The notes: generated from the letters alone by a model not told the origin. A DNA stretch of 64,000 nt from Castor canadensis (GCF_047511655.1 NC_133392.1:95101042-95165041); one strand, 5' to 3'. Shown: positions 35,801-48,012, numbered from the stretch's first letter. Translations and numbers: made by a program.

Positions 35801-36911
35801 TTGAAAATACTCTTTTTTGCACTTACCTTTTATTTTCAATGATTTATTGTGCTAGAATAGCTACTGAAATCAATGTTCATAACTGATTTGTGAGACATAT
35901 TCTTTTGAAATATTTGCCATAAACTTGGATAAGAAAAAAATATTTGTTGGCTAAAGTAGCAAATCTAAATGACTCCTGATATACCTTCTAAAATGACTAT
36001 GAGCAGTAACTTTAAAAATCTGTGAGAATAATTCATATGAAATAGGAAAAGCTAGTTGCTATTTGCCCAGTCTGCTCAATGGGTCCAAACCACTCCAAGT
36101 GGCCTCTATCTTATTTCACCCAGCCTCCTTGAAAAGCTTTTAACAAAATGAAGTGGATGATATACAGAGGCCTCAGTTTCCTTGTCTACACAAGATATCT
36201 CTATCTACCTGCCCATCTGTCTTTCTATGTATCATCTATCTATTATGGACGTACATTTGTGTATATACATATATTATACAGTAGTTGGTTCTTCAGCAAC
36301 AACTCTGAATAGGAAAGGTATTTGAGAAACTGCTATCAGAAGTATCATGATGTATTACTTAAAAATTAGACAAAATGCTTCATTGTAAGGAAAAAACGTC
36401 ATTTTAACATGAACTATAACTCTCTCAACATATTGAAGCTTCAAGACACTGTGAAAGTCTCTACTTGAAATTTGAAACTTATAAGTAGAAGATTTCTGGC
36501 TTTTTCTAGTTCATATGTATTTCCAAAAATCAATCCAGCAATCAAAATGTAAAATTAACTTTCTTAAATCTTATACTCAGAGTTTTATTTGGGAACACAG
36601 AAACAAACAAATGTATTCTCATTGCTTTCTTTATAAACTTGATACTTCTTATTCATCTTTGAATATAGCTTTGGGTCTTGTAATATTTGGTATTTCAGTT
36701 TATCGCAGGATAAATTTATGAAACATAAAGACTTTACTAATAAATACCATTCCTTAATATGCAGCAATCAAACTACACACTTCTGGAATGGTTTACGTGC
36801 TTATTATATCTAGACCACAAATCTACTAAATTAGAATATTATATAAAAAATAATTTCCACCTTCTTTGTAAAATAGTGAGTGTCCATTATAGATTCATCA
36901 GCGAAGACTTA
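35801..36911. other. Unassigned sequence
   Basis: No gene. An interrupted TATC-like tract lies at about 36190-36245. Confidence 0.5.
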
Positions 36912-36985
36912 TTTTATTTTTTGTGTTGTGCTAGGAATCATGTATGCCAGTCAAGTGCTCTACCACTGAGCTACACGCCAACCCT
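36912..36985 (-). mobile_element. ID-type SINE, antisense
   Basis: TTTGTGTTGTGCTAGGAATC, then CAAGTGCTCTACCACTGAGC and TACACGCCAACCC: the complement of a tRNA-Ala-derived ID monomer including box A and B regions. Confidence 0.85.
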
Positions 36986-39289
36986 TCAGCAAAGATTTCT
37001 AATCATACAAGAGCTGGTTAAGTATAACTAGTTTTCTTCCATGTCTGACATGTTATTATAGCTTGAAGATGAACAGCACATGTGTAGTACTACTGAAATA
37101 CCTGAACCAAATGTATTTTAAGTAAATAATTTAGTTTAAACTTGGTAAATTGGAGGTTATTTTCCACACAGTGTCTGCCTTTTTTAGGGAGCAAACTTGT
37201 AGAATGTTATCTTCTCTTCTTAGAGCAAGATTTCGAGCTACTCAAATACAAACATTCCAGATCAAATGGGACTAAACTTCTCATTAATTGTGAATTGGTA
37301 CTGTTTTAAAACAGTAGAATTTTTAAGATTTCACAGTGTTAAAGTTTTGTCCTTTTGCTGTCTCTGCGATTTATAATTATTGTTTCCATGTCAATATTAG
37401 TATATTGCAAGCTATTCTGAAAGTAATTATGTAACCATGAATTGCTTTTTGAAAACGTGTTGTACATATATATCAAGAAAACTCAAGCTCATAGACATTC
37501 TTTAAATTTCCTTGTCACAATGTCTTAACTTAAATGCTGATTTGACAATTGCTATAGGTTGTAGGTAACATAAGACTCTGAAATGGGAAAATATGCAAAA
37601 AATACTTGGCATAACAGCATATTTTTGAATTTACTTTAATGATTACTCATGAAAATCATGAGAGAATATTTAAATACATGCAGTCAGTGTATTTGACTTC
37701 CATATCATCCATTCTGATGAATATGCATTGATTCAAAGGTTTGAACAATCACATTATTCCATTCTCTTCATTTTTTATGTGAAGAGAAAGGACATTCTAT
37801 TTGAAAATAACATAACACAATGTCATGATTGAGTATTTAAATGAAAAAAAGTCAGGAAAATCATTTTCTCATTTGTCTAGAGCTGTAGCTTGGCAACGTA
37901 GTATATTTCTTGAAGAATAAAACTGCTAAAAAACATGAGCTATTCCTAAGTAAAACAACCATTCATTTTATTTTCTTTGCTAAACATTGTAAAGAGAAAA
38001 AAAGGTAATCTCAAGTCATTGACAAGCTTATATTAACAATGCAGCAAGCTAAATAAAAAATTCTTAAATTTTTCTAATCAATTCAATAAAGCTTTGCCTA
38101 AGGCATGTAAGGATATGGATGATTTCAAACAGAAATAAGTAAGCCACATGGGCATGGGGGAAATAATTGTAATTTCATGACCCACCTGGTCTCTCAAAGT
38201 GAATTATTTGTATTCAATATTTAGCAAAGACTGCTTGGTATTTTCCCATGAACATTTGATGTTTCTAAACTAAATCCATACTTACTCAAAATTAACACAA
38301 TTATTAAAGTGGATGGGAAACATTTTCCAAGTTTTTCTACTTAGATAATTATCACCTTGACTTCCTTAAATCTTCTATAACTTGATTTGGATTGACACCA
38401 AAAGAATTGTACTTCTCCATAATGAGAAGTTATGATATAGACCTATATCATATAGACCTATAATCTATAGGTCTATAGATTATAGACCTATAATCTAGGT
38501 CTTTGCAACCTAGATTTCATCAGGAAAAGGAAGTAACTCTGATGCTCTAGACTTTAGTGAAAATTTTATCACAAAACAAGTTATTACTTTCTTCAAGAAG
38601 AATTGATTGCCCAGAATCTATTGGCTTTGAGAAAATATTGAAATCAAAACTTTGAATTACCTTGATTCTGGTAAAGTTATCCTAATGTTGCAAAATGGAA
38701 ATTGGAATATAAACAAATATTGGTGACTCAAATAATACAGAGCTTAACTGAAGACAAATTTTCTATATTCTTACAGATAACTTGTTCCATACACTGATAG
38801 CTAAGTAGGGGTGCATGACATAGTTTTGGATATAGAATATTTTATCACACTGTTTTTGAGAGAAATTGTAAAGGGTTTATTTGACATTTGGAATAAGAAA
38901 AGATAGGTCAAATTGATAAAGTAGTATAAAGTTAATATGTGTTCTATGTTGGGTCAATGATCAAAAATTCTTCATATTAAATATTGTTGCATTCCTCTTA
39001 TAACAATATACTGTATATTTTAGATCCTGAGAAATTTTATAGTAGTGAAATACATTTATACGACATTTCTTTATTGTCGTATTATACATTGTTCAATCTT
39101 GGAAAGATTTATTTAAAAAATAACTAATACTATATTAGAGTATTTTATTATCTATAACACACTTATGAGAAAAATGGTCATAAGAGAGAGCAATTGGTAC
39201 CACTGGCAAACTACAACTACCTACGTCAAAATGTCTGAATCACTCAATGATGATACCAAGAGTGTGAGAGAAGAGCCTAGAGAACTTAG
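36986..39289. other. Unassigned sequence
   Basis: No gene. Holds the palindromic cluster at 38431-38504 listed separately. Confidence 0.5.
38431..38504. repeat. Cluster of overlapping direct and inverted repeats
   Basis: The word TAGACCTATAATCTA and its complement alternate. ATAATCTATAG and CTATAGATTAT form a perfect 11-base stem with a two-base loop, and AGACCTATA recurs in direct orientation. Confidence 0.8.
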
Positions 39290-39660
39290 TATAATAAAGG
39301 ATCTTGAATACCATCACTAAGGAATTTATACATTTCTACTGTAGGCTATGAGGCTGTGAGATATTATTATAGGCAACAGATATGATCAGATTTATACTTT
39401 AGAAATAATCAAAGCAACAGAAGTTGAAACAAATATGGAGAAATAAGAGTTGGAGCAGATGAAACTGAGCGCAGAGAGACCGGTGAAAATCTCATTCCAA
39501 AAAGAAGAAAAAAAAAGGCCTAAAATATTGCTGTGGAGATTGAACTGAAATAAAACTGGGAGATAGTAAAAAAGTTAAATTCATAGGATTAGATGAGCAA
39601 ATTGAATGAAAAAGATGAGACTGAGATTTATGAATATGGGATAAATCCTAGGTAATCATG
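39290..39660 (+). repeat. Possible ancient interspersed repeat
   Basis: AGGCAACAGATATGATCAGA followed by TTTATACTTTAGAAATAATC and AAAGCAACAGAAGTTGAAAC resembles the old repeat with 'gatctgatttacattttaaaaagatcactctgg'. Family not named. Confidence 0.3.
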
Positions 39661-41289
39661 GAAAGGTCAGAAATTGTACCATGGTGAACCAGGGTTAGCA
39701 AAGTAAGGTTTTTAAATTGTTTTTTGATATTTCTTAATCTAAAATATCTTAGCTAAAACTTCTTGGCTAAAAACATATTTAAAATGTTGATGGTCCCATG
39801 GAGGTCTCTAGTGCAGGATTATATAAAGATTATAGTAGAGCGGCACACCCTTCACTATTGTGGCTTAAGTAGAGAATTCAAACTTCTGTCTAGTTCCAAC
39901 AGGGGCAAAATGGGAATTTCTTTCATGCTTTATTTAGCCTTCTACTTTCAGTTAATGAGATTGGGAGCCTGGATGGCCTGACGACATGAGAAGGGTTGAC
40001 TCAAACATTTGAATGAAGTCTCCTGGAAATAAATAGGCAACAAACTGGCCCTTAAGGATTGATGGTTCTAACTACATAGAAAGCAGTAGAAAACCTGGGC
40101 ATGAACTCCAGTTCTGTGATGCTCCTTGGCACTGGCTGCACTTTCTCCTGGCTTATTATTCTCATCTTTGCTTTTTAGTTGGGAGTGACATGGATCACAT
40201 TGTGAATGGTCATTGAATGCTACCTGTGTTTTGAGTGAACATGGCTCCATTTCAGCCTACATTTTTCAGTCCACATGTTCTACATCCTCTGCTTCTCTAT
40301 TAAATATTTATTATTCATTTTCACATATTTTCTTTCCTCTCAAAAGCGGTGATCTTGGAAACTCAAAAGAACTGTGTTAGATTGTCTCTGTGATTCAACT
40401 AAGGCACTGAAAGTCATAGAACATGAACAAAATCTGACATATGCTGTATTTTTGTACCTTCCATGAGCTTTGAATGGTTTTTACATTTTCAAATGGTTGA
40501 AATTTATCCAAAGAAAAATGATATATCATGGTGTATTAAATTATATACAATTAAAAATTCTATATTCATAAGGAAAATCTTTTCTCATTATTTATTGTCC
40601 ATAGCTGTTTTTTAATACAAGGTAAAATTGAAGAGTTGTGACAGACATTATTTGATCAACAAAGCCTAAACTATTTACTATGTGGCCTTTTATAAGGAAG
40701 AATTTGCCAGTCTCTGATATGAGCCATTTTGCCTCTTTCTATTGTTACCATTATTGTAGCAATATTTAGGACAAGAAAACTTTATGGGGCTTACATCCCA
40801 GGAAGTAAGGCAAAAATAGCTTTTAGATCTTTCTAAATTTATAGGAAGTTTCTCACACCCATTGTGAGAAAGATGAGATCAACAACCAAATCCATAGCCA
40901 TGTTTTAGCTCTTAGTATTTTCCATCTTTTATTAAATCTCTTCCAGCAGCCTAGGAAGTGTTTTAAATTCCCTCTTTCTTTGCCCTACACCTCTTCTCCA
41001 GGTACTTCTGCCTCTCAGCCCTTTGTAGAAAACAAAGTACTTTCTCTGTCACCAAGAAGTCTTGTGTCTAAAATAAACACACTGCATTGCACTACTATTA
41101 TCCCTAAGGATTTACAAAGTAAGTTATAAAGGTCAAAACTTGCCTCCATGAAAATGTTATTCTGAAGATAAATCTTTAGTAAAAGCACTTGATTTTATGG
41201 CAATTGTGGGTAAAAAATAATGGCTACACAGAAGTTAAGATAGAAATCCCCAAATTTTGTGTGCTATCATTTATTTCCCATTTAATATT
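39661..41289. other. Unassigned sequence
   Basis: No gene or confident repeat. Confidence 0.5.
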
Positions 41290-41505
41290 TGTTTGTTTTA
41301 TAGGCATTGTGATAAATGGTTCACCTGTTATTGACTTTATTGACTTCTAACAACAACCCTATCATTTAATATATATTATTACATAGTTTCATAAATCAAG
41401 GAACCAAGGCACAAGATATTAGATAAATTGACAAATTGCTTAGTTAATAAATGATAGACACAAAACTTGAACTCTTATCAACATACCTCAAAGTCTCTAT
41501 CATAT
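41290..41505 (-). mobile_element. MIR SINE, antisense
   Basis: ACAACAACCCTATCATTTAA, then AAGGAACCAAGGCACAAGAT and CACAAAACTTGAACTCTTAT follow the antisense MIR core, from the 3' side into the tRNA-related part. Confidence 0.7.
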
Positions 41506-42196
41506 GTATGTATGTGTCAGGAAAATACAGAGAGGCAAAGAAACACCGATAAAACAGAGAAATACTTAGGAAACCTCAGAAAAGGCAGATTGTTCCTTCA
41601 TAAGAGAATTTTTCCTAAGATGCTTTGAGTGTGAAAAATAAAATCTATCTAGCACTTTACAACAAAGGTTTCAATGCCTGTATGTTTTTTGTAGTATACA
41701 GTAATGTTTAAGTACAGTTTGACAAATGCCATAGTTATTCTGAAGAAATTACACATATGCATTAAAATCTGAACACTTTAAATTAGTGTGTTCTGTAAAG
41801 CAACCTTCTCATGATGACACATTCAAGGTAGTGGTCTGGGAAGAAATGGCAAAATGGAAGTATGGTGAAATATATAACCTATAAGTGTTTCCAATAACTT
41901 CTCTCTACTAAGGCTAAATTTACACTTCCATTGTAAATTGATATGAGGTTTCTTCTTCATACTGATGACCTTTTTAAAGAATTTGTTTTCCATATCTGAA
42001 TCTGATTCATAAATACCATTTTAGTGATCTACTGGTTCTAGTGAGGGAGCATTTTGGAAAGGTTTTGATAGTGTATGACATCAGTAGCTTTCTAGGCTGA
42101 ATCTATATAAAATATTCCTATGGCATGATTTTCCTAAATTTATAGTTCACAGTACACATGCTTTCCAATAAAATGTAAATAAAGAATCTTTAGGTC

Positions 42197-42283
42197 AAGG
42201 ACTATAGCTTGATAGTAGAGCACTTGCCTAGCATGCATGAAGACAGGAGTTCAATGACTAGTAAGGTTCCCTACAAAAAAAGA
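42197..42283 (+). mobile_element. ID-type SINE, sense
   Basis: GGACTATAGCTTGATAGTAG, then AGCACTTGCCTAGCATGCAT and GAGTTCAATG, with an A-rich tail. Confidence 0.8.
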
Positions 42284-42671
42284 ATTTTCAAACTCTAAAT
42301 GAACATTTCTGTCTCTAAAGGATCTAAAATTCTCATAACTGGCAAATAATAGGTGATACAAATTACTCTTTTTAGTACCTTTTACATAAACAGGACTCAA
42401 CAATGTGTACACATAAGAATTTAGAAATACAATGATTAAAACAGAAAAATGTTTTGTTTAGTTTTGTTTTTGCCCACCATCTCAGACCATTGGTGTCTGG
42501 CATTGCCAAATTCCAGAATAGTTTCCTGGAACTGAGAAACAACCAAGTTTTTATATTTTAGATAGAAAGTTATTGAAAAATTCAAAACTGAATTACTCAT
42601 TGTGGTTTAACTTGCTTTCTTATCTTGACACAAGAGATATAGAACATGCTGAATCATCCAAAAAATACCTG
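42284..42671. other. Unassigned sequence
   Basis: No feature recognised. Confidence 0.5.
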
Positions 42672-42985
42672 ATTTCCTAGGGCTATTTTGACAAAGTATC
42701 ACAAATGGTGGCTTAAAAGAATAAAAATTCCTTCTTTCATAGATCTTCAGTGAAGAACAAAATCAAGGTATTGCAGAAGCATCCTCTCTGAATAAGTCTT
42801 TCCCTGCCTCTCTGTAGACTGTGGTGGTAGCCAGCCATCAGTGATGTTACTTGCTTGCAGGCCGATCACTCTACCTCTGGCCCATTATCACTTAAATTTC
42901 ATCCTATGTCTGTCTATCTGTGTCAAAAGAAGGGTGTAGAAAATTTCTAAATGCCATATGGAACATGTGGACACTAAAAAATGAT
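42672..42985 (-). mobile_element. MLT1-type (ERVL-MaLR) LTR, antisense
   Basis: CCTAGGGCTATTTTGACAAA, then GTATCACAAATGGTGGCTTA, then AAATCAAGGTATTGCAGAAG and CTTGCTTGCAGGCCGATCAC follow the complement of the MLT1-class LTR 3' side. It is partial, old and broken; no internal region. Confidence 0.6.
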
Positions 42986-43628
42986 TTTTTTAAAACCAGG
43001 AATGAAATGACATTTTTCTTCCTTGCCTTCACATTGCCTCAAAATGTTTATTTGTTTAAACCAGTTTAATTTGAGCTCCTAATAAGTGTTGGGCATTTAC
43101 TAGACTACTCATAATTCTCATATAAGTTAAAACAAACATTATTCATTGTAGCATTCCAGTCAAAATTAAAAGACAAAAAGTGCTATTCAGTTTCCAGCAA
43201 AGCATCTGACATAAAAATGAACAGCCAAAAAAAAACCAACACAAATGAAAGAATCCAAAATTTATTATGCTTAGTCATCCCAAATGATGTAAAATGCAAA
43301 AAAGAAGAAAAAAATTCATTATTGCTTAACCTGTTCAGCATTTAAAAACGATATATCCTTGTCAGGTTTCTTGACAATAAAACATAGCAGTTGTAAGTGG
43401 AATCTTACTGAAAATCCTGTAACAGAGAGCTAATTAGTATGTTGGCAAAACTGTCATCTAAAACTTTTTTAGCAGTGGAAAATAAATGAAGGTAGATTTG
43501 GGAATATATGAATATGATTTTGTGTCACACTCATATGAATATCTTTTATCTCACACTTTTGATAAACTAATAAAAGTTGTTGCTCTAATTTGCCACTTGA
43601 TAAATGAAGATTTAAAAGTGCTCACATA
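42986..43628. other. Unassigned sequence
   Basis: No feature recognised. Confidence 0.5.
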
Positions 43629-43877
43629 AAGGAATTCATTCTTATTTTGGTTGGACTGAGGTTTGAACTCAGGACTTCATGCATGCAAAGCAGGTATTCT
43701 ATGGTTTGATCCACACCTCCAGTCCATTTTGATTTGGTAATTTTGGAGGTGCGGTTCTTGTGAACTATTTGTCCAGACTAGACTCCAACAACTATCCTCC
43801 TGAACTCAGCCTCCCAAATAGTAAGGACTACAGGCGTGAGCCACTGGTACCAGGCAAGGACTCCATTCTTTTATTTA
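43629..43877 (-). mobile_element. B1-dID dimeric SINE with target duplication, antisense
   Basis: The dID half (GGACTGAGGTTTGAACTCAG) and B1 half (CTCAGCCTCCCAAATAGTAA, then CAGGCGTGAGCCACTGGTAC) lie at 43649-43855. The flanks AAGGAATTCATTCTTATTTT (43629-43648) and AAGGACTCCATTCTTTTATT (from 43856) are a target duplication with a few changes. The right-hand copy touches the U6 pseudogene, so the SINE landed just upstream of it. Confidence 0.9.
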
Positions 43878-43879
43878 TA

Positions 43880-43984
43880 GTACTCACTTCAACAGCACAT
43901 ATATTAAAATTGGAATACTATAGAAATGATTAGCATGGATCCTGCACAAGAATGACATGCAAATTTATGAAGTGTTCCATATTC
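43880..43984 (+). pseudogene. U6 snRNA pseudogene, copy 1
   Basis: About 105 bases aligning over the whole of U6 snRNA: CAGCACATATATTAAAATTG, then GATTAGCATGGATCCTGCAC, then GACATGCAAATTTATGAAG and TGTTCCATATTC. It differs from U6 at many positions, including the 5' stem, and the upstream sequence is a SINE flank rather than a U6 promoter with a PSE and a TATA box at the right distance. There is no convincing T-run terminator. It is therefore not expected to be functional. Confidence 0.93.
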
Positions 43985-44339
43985 TCTCTATATATATGTT
44001 CCTAGTTATAAAAACTAGCATAACCATTTACATAAAATATTCTATCCAGTCAGTGCACACAAACTGTGCTTGATTGCTCTACTCAAAGGACTTAAATAAG
44101 AGATTTACATTCCTTGATTGGCAAAGACATTGTACAAGAGGAAGAGAAGATGGAGCACAAAGCTGAACTGGGAGTATTGGCAATGGGGAGTTTCTCTTGC
44201 CAATTGAATATTTTTGGTTCTGACACACAGTTACTACCAAAAAGACTGAGGATGCGAGTAAAGACATGCTCACTGGCCTTATAAAAATCACAAGTATTTA
44301 CCCAATGATTACAGCTATCCTCTCACTTTAGATATATTT
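43985..44339. other. Unassigned sequence
   Basis: No feature recognised. The 70-codon reverse frame here shows no domain. Confidence 0.5.
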
Positions 44340-44470
44340 TCAGTCATTCTAAAGACTCTATGAAATATTAATATCCTGGGTATAAGGAAGAATAGCCTTA
44401 TTCAGATATGTTAAGTAAAATTTCATAGATCTGGAGCGAGTAAAAATTTGAATTCAGGTCTTCATACATA
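44340..44470 (-). mobile_element. MIR SINE fragment, antisense
   Basis: CTATGAAATATTAATATCCT, then TTAAGTAAAATTTCATAGAT and TTTGAATTCAGGTCTTCATA follow the decayed antisense MIR core. Confidence 0.5.
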
Positions 44471-45019
44471 CTTTAGTCATGCTGGTCTTTATTTAATTTG
44501 GGGATGCTCTAAGTTTTTCCACCTTAGGGATAAGAACCTTTATACATGCTATAACTTGCCTTCTTACACAGAGGTGAAATATTACCAGTTTACAATTTCC
44601 AGCTGAGCTGCAGCCCTACTTACATCCATGGATTCCTTGAGGCCAGTGAGGGAACCATAGTATGGTAAGCAGAATAATGACTCCCAAAGACATCTACTTC
44701 CTATTTCCCAGAAACATGCATGTGTTACCTTTCATGGGGAAAAAAAAAAAAGAAACACATTTGCAGATGTGATTAAATTAAAGATCATGAGATGAAAGAT
44801 TATCATTGTTTATCCTGATAGGCTCCAACTACGTCATGGGTATTCTCTTGAAAAGTTGGGAAGGTCAGAGACAAAGGAGAAGCAATAGTTGGAAGATGGT
44901 GGAAGGGATCATGAGCCAAGAAATGCAGATGGCCTCCTAGAGCTGGAAATAAATTCTCTCTAAAGTCTCCAGAAGGAACTCAGCTGTGCATATATCTTGC
45001 TTTCAGCCTATCAGCTGCT

Positions 45020-45224
45020 TTGTGAACTATTTGTCCAGACTGGCCTCCAACCACTGTCCTACTGATCTCAGCCTCCGAAGTACTAAGGATTATAGGCGTG
45101 AGCCACTGATGCCTGGCAAGGAATCCATTCTTTTATTTATAGTGCTTGCTTCAGCAGCACATATACTAAAATTGGAATGAAGATTAGCATGGCTCCTATA
45201 CAAGAATAACACACAAATTCATGA
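45020..45224. repeat. Partial copy of the 43758-43970 SINE/U6 junction
   Basis: Holds part of an antisense B1 half, then the same target-duplication linker (AAGGAATCCATTCTTTTATT), then U6. It matches 43758-43970 from end to end: 14 differences over the first 98 bases by eye. It starts in mid-SINE and ends in mid-U6, so it is neither a SINE insertion nor a U6 retrocopy. No A tail. Confidence 0.85.
45142..45224 (+). pseudogene. U6 snRNA pseudogene, copy 2, truncated
   Basis: GTGCTTGCTTCAGCAGCACA, then TATACTAAAATTGGAATGAA, then GATTAGCATGGCTCCTATAC match U6. About 8-9 bases are missing after AATTGGAA, and the 3' end is cut at CAAATTCATGA. It keeps some U6 bases that copy 1 has lost. Non-functional by truncation. 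Confidence 0.92.
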
Positions 45225-45310
45225 CTTCTGGAGATGTAAATTATTAAATTTGTGTTATTTTAAGTCACTATTCTTGTGGTGATTAGCAGTTTCAACAGTA
45301 GGAAGCAAAT

Positions 45311-45774
45311 GCATATAACTCATGCAAACCTCAAGTGACCTCTCAAAACATTCTGTTCTCAGAAAGGAAAAATGAAGTACAGGTGAAGATTCAGAAGAAG
45401 GATCTTGTAAAGTAAGAAAAAAGTCCTTGCAAATGCATTCTGAGTCTCTATTTGAACCTATTTTACTTATTTCTATTGCCTTTTCCTTCATCTAAGAGAA
45501 GATCCCTTGATAAAACTAAGCATTGCAACAATGAGACCCAGCTTTTCCACTCAGAGAAATCTTGACACTAAACATAAACACTTAGTAATATGAGATTTTA
45601 AAAAAAAAATCTAGAGACTGAATCAGGAAGGAAAGAAAAAAGAGTCTCTTGAAAGAAAAGAGAAATTAACAAAGATTCCCTGAGGAACATGTTGGACCAC
45701 ACTATTGTATTTGTATGTCAACACTGAGCATGTGTGTTAAGTTTTAAGAGTTTTCAGTACCATTTACACATATA
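45311..45774. other. Unassigned sequence
   Basis: No feature recognised. Confidence 0.5.
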
Positions 45775-45945
45775 TTTTAACTTCAGCTTTAATAAATAAC
45801 CTTTATAGTGATATAGTAGATGTTATTTGAACCAAAGCACATCATTATCAAATAACACATTTAAATTCACATATCTACTAGATGGTGGAAATGAAATTTA
45901 AATTCAGGATTGTCTGTTTCAAAGTCCTTGCTCTTAATCAGTAAA
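45775..45945 (-). mobile_element. MIR SINE fragment, antisense
   Basis: ACATATCTACTAGATGGTGG, then AATTTAAATTCAGGATTGTC and AAGTCCTTGCTCTTAATCA follow antisense MIR into its tRNA-related end. Confidence 0.65.
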
Positions 45946-46103
45946 GGAAAAAATTCCTAGTTATTTGACTGTGATGTATATGCAGGAAGATCTGTTCAAT
46001 ATTTGACAACAAAATTGCCTAAAGAATGTTTCTTGGAGAAATTCAGCCATTATTTCTTCACATAATATTCCGAATACATTCCCACTCTCTTTGTGGAATA
46101 AAA

Positions 46104-46155
<52 letters not shown>

Positions 46156-46339
46156 AGGCAACTTGAAATCTCACTGTAATGATAACAACCTCATTTAAAA
46201 AAAATCTCCGTTCATCTTTGTTAATTTATGAAGAGTTTATATTATTACATATTCACAATAATTTTTCTACAACTTCTAGCTTGCTATTATGTGGAATATT
46301 TGTCAAAAGACAAATGTCACATAACTGTTAGGTAATATT
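45946..46339. other. Spacer with a TA microsatellite
   Basis: No gene. Apart from the dinucleotide repeat at 46105-46152 nothing is recognised. Confidence 0.5.
46105..46152. repeat. (TA)24 microsatellite
   Basis: Uninterrupted TA dinucleotides over 48 bases, likely variable in length between individuals. Confidence 0.97.
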
Positions 46340-47110
46340 ATTTCTATTTCAGACATTGTTCAGTTTGGGTCTTTTTTTAATATCATCTGTGTCTGTAATT
46401 TACTTTTGAACATATGGAATACAGGTATAATAACTTTTAATGTCCTTTTTTGCTAAAGCTAACACCTGTGTCAGTTCTAGGTTTCCATTCATTGGTTTGT
46501 AGCTTCAGTATTTTTTCCTGCTTCTTTGCATGTCTGGTAATTTTTGAATTTTTGCTAGACTGCAATTTTCACTGTGTTAAATTCTGGAAATTTCAGAGTT
46601 CCTACAAATATATTTGAGCTTTATTTTATAATGTAGCTAAATTATTCAGAAACATTTTAATCATTCAGACGTTTATTTTTAAGTCTTTGTTATAGAGAGA
46701 GCAGCACTGAATTCAGTTCTAATTTCTCCTATGATTGAGAAGAAACCATTGTGAAAATTTTCTATGATGCTATGTGAATTAGGAAGTTTTCCATTCTGGC
46801 TGGGATAATCAGACGTATATAGTTATATGACAATTCAGAAGTTTTTCTCTCTAATTCTTTCATTTGGTGCACTTACCGGCTTGGTGTTTTTCCACACGCT
46901 CATGTGCTGGTCAGGATAAAAGCTGAATCCTCTATCCTCTCAGGTACTTTACCTTGCAAATTCTAGATTCTTCCTCCTGTCTGAAAACCAGCCCTCTTCC
47001 TCTTAGACAGAGTGACCTGTTTCCTGACTCTCTCACTTCCCTGAGCCACAGACTAGAACTCTATAGCCAGTGAACCAGGGCATCTGAAAGGTTCACCTCA
47101 TCTTTGCTTC
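46340..47110 (-). mobile_element. Ancient L1M (L1ME-like) 3' UTR, antisense
   Basis: GCATGTCTGGTAATTTTTGA, then TGCTAGACTGCAATTTTCAC, then TTTATTTTATAATGTAGCTA, then GAAGTTTTCCATTCTGGCTG and TCATGTGCTGGTCAGGATAA follow the complement of the older mammalian L1 3' UTR. Highly diverged, no coding part. Confidence 0.65.
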
Positions 47111-47506
47111 TCACTTCTCACAAATCATTACTCTTGGTTTCCTGATATAAAATATCAGCAAAAACAAGTTTTTCTTTAGATACTTCTGTAGAGTAAATCT
47201 GAACACTGTTAGTCAATCTTGGCAGGAGCCAAGGTTCTATTAAATAAAAAAATCTTATCTCACTACTCTTCTGGAAAACTTGTGGGTGTATGTGAGTGTG
47301 TGATAAATAAAGGAATACATTGAAATTTATATTCTATACTCATAAACATATCAAAAACACATGATAATAAAATTGGTGATTAAAGAGAAAATTTAGCTTT
47401 CTTAGAAATCTGATCAGTAAGTTCAACCTTTGGGTATTATTTAGTGATTGCATCAGATTCTTCAAAGTCTTCAGTAAGCTCTGACTAATAGCTGAAATAA
47501 TAATGG
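47111..47506. other. Unassigned sequence
   Basis: No feature recognised up to the target duplication of the next L1. Confidence 0.5.
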
Positions 47507-47528
47507 AAAAAGTTTTGTTCACTTTTAA

Positions 47529-48012
47529 ACCTATGAATCATGGGTATAGAAGAATGAGAAGAGATAAAAGCTAAAGGCAGCATAGATAACCTATTTAATA
47601 AAATAATAGCTGAAAATGTCCCCAACCTTGAAAAAAGATGAACATCCAGGTGCAGGTAGTTTGCAGAACACCAAATTGTCAGGACCAAAAAAGAAACACC
47701 CCCAGGCATGACATAATCAAAACACTCAACATACCAAACAAAGAATACTGAAAGCTGCCAAAGAGAAAAGACAAGTCAAATATAAAGGCAAACCCATTAG
47801 AATAAAGCAGATTGATTCCTCAACACACTCTAAATGAAAGATGGTCATGTAAAAACATATTTCAGGCCCTGAAAGCAAACATCTGTCAACCTAGACTAGT
47901 CTATCCAACAAAATTATCCTTATTAATTGAAGGAGAAATTAAACCTTCCACAGTAGCAAAAACCAAAAGAATTCATGACTATCAAGCCAGAACTGAAGAA
48001 AATAAATATTAA
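47529..48012 (+). pseudogene. L1 ORF1 (RNA-binding protein) C-terminal remnant
   Basis: The end of L1 ORF1, which codes for the RNA-binding chaperone of the L1 particle. The frame at 47812-48012 reads QPRLVYPTKLSLLIEGEIKP, the conserved C-terminal pattern 'QPRILYPAKLSFKNEGEIK', and ends at a stop. Upstream text (AACACCAAATTGTCAGGACC and AACACTCAACATACC) also follows ORF1. The N-terminal coiled coil is missing through 5' truncation, and the frame is broken. Confidence 0.85.

Larger units (their letters stand above)
44661..45310 (+). mobile_element. MLT1-type (ERVL-MaLR) LTR, split by an insertion
   Basis: TATGGTAAGCAGAATAATGA, then TTTGCAGATGTGATTAAATT, then GGGATCATGAGCCAAGAAAT and AGAAGGAACTCAGCTG follow the MLT1-class LTR in sense. 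The text resumes after 45224 with GACTTCTGGAGATGTAAATT and GTGTTATTTTAAGTCACT. The gap is the SINE/U6 piece at 45020-45224. It is an old, broken LTR of near-full extent. Confidence 0.7.

Noticed and set aside
43880-43984. Functional U6 snRNA gene
   Set aside because: Many changes from U6, a SINE directly upstream, no proper promoter and no clear T-run terminator.
47340-47506. Inverted 5' part of the large L1
   Set aside because: I looked for a twin-priming inversion upstream of the L1, but the target duplication at 47507 places the L1 start just after it.
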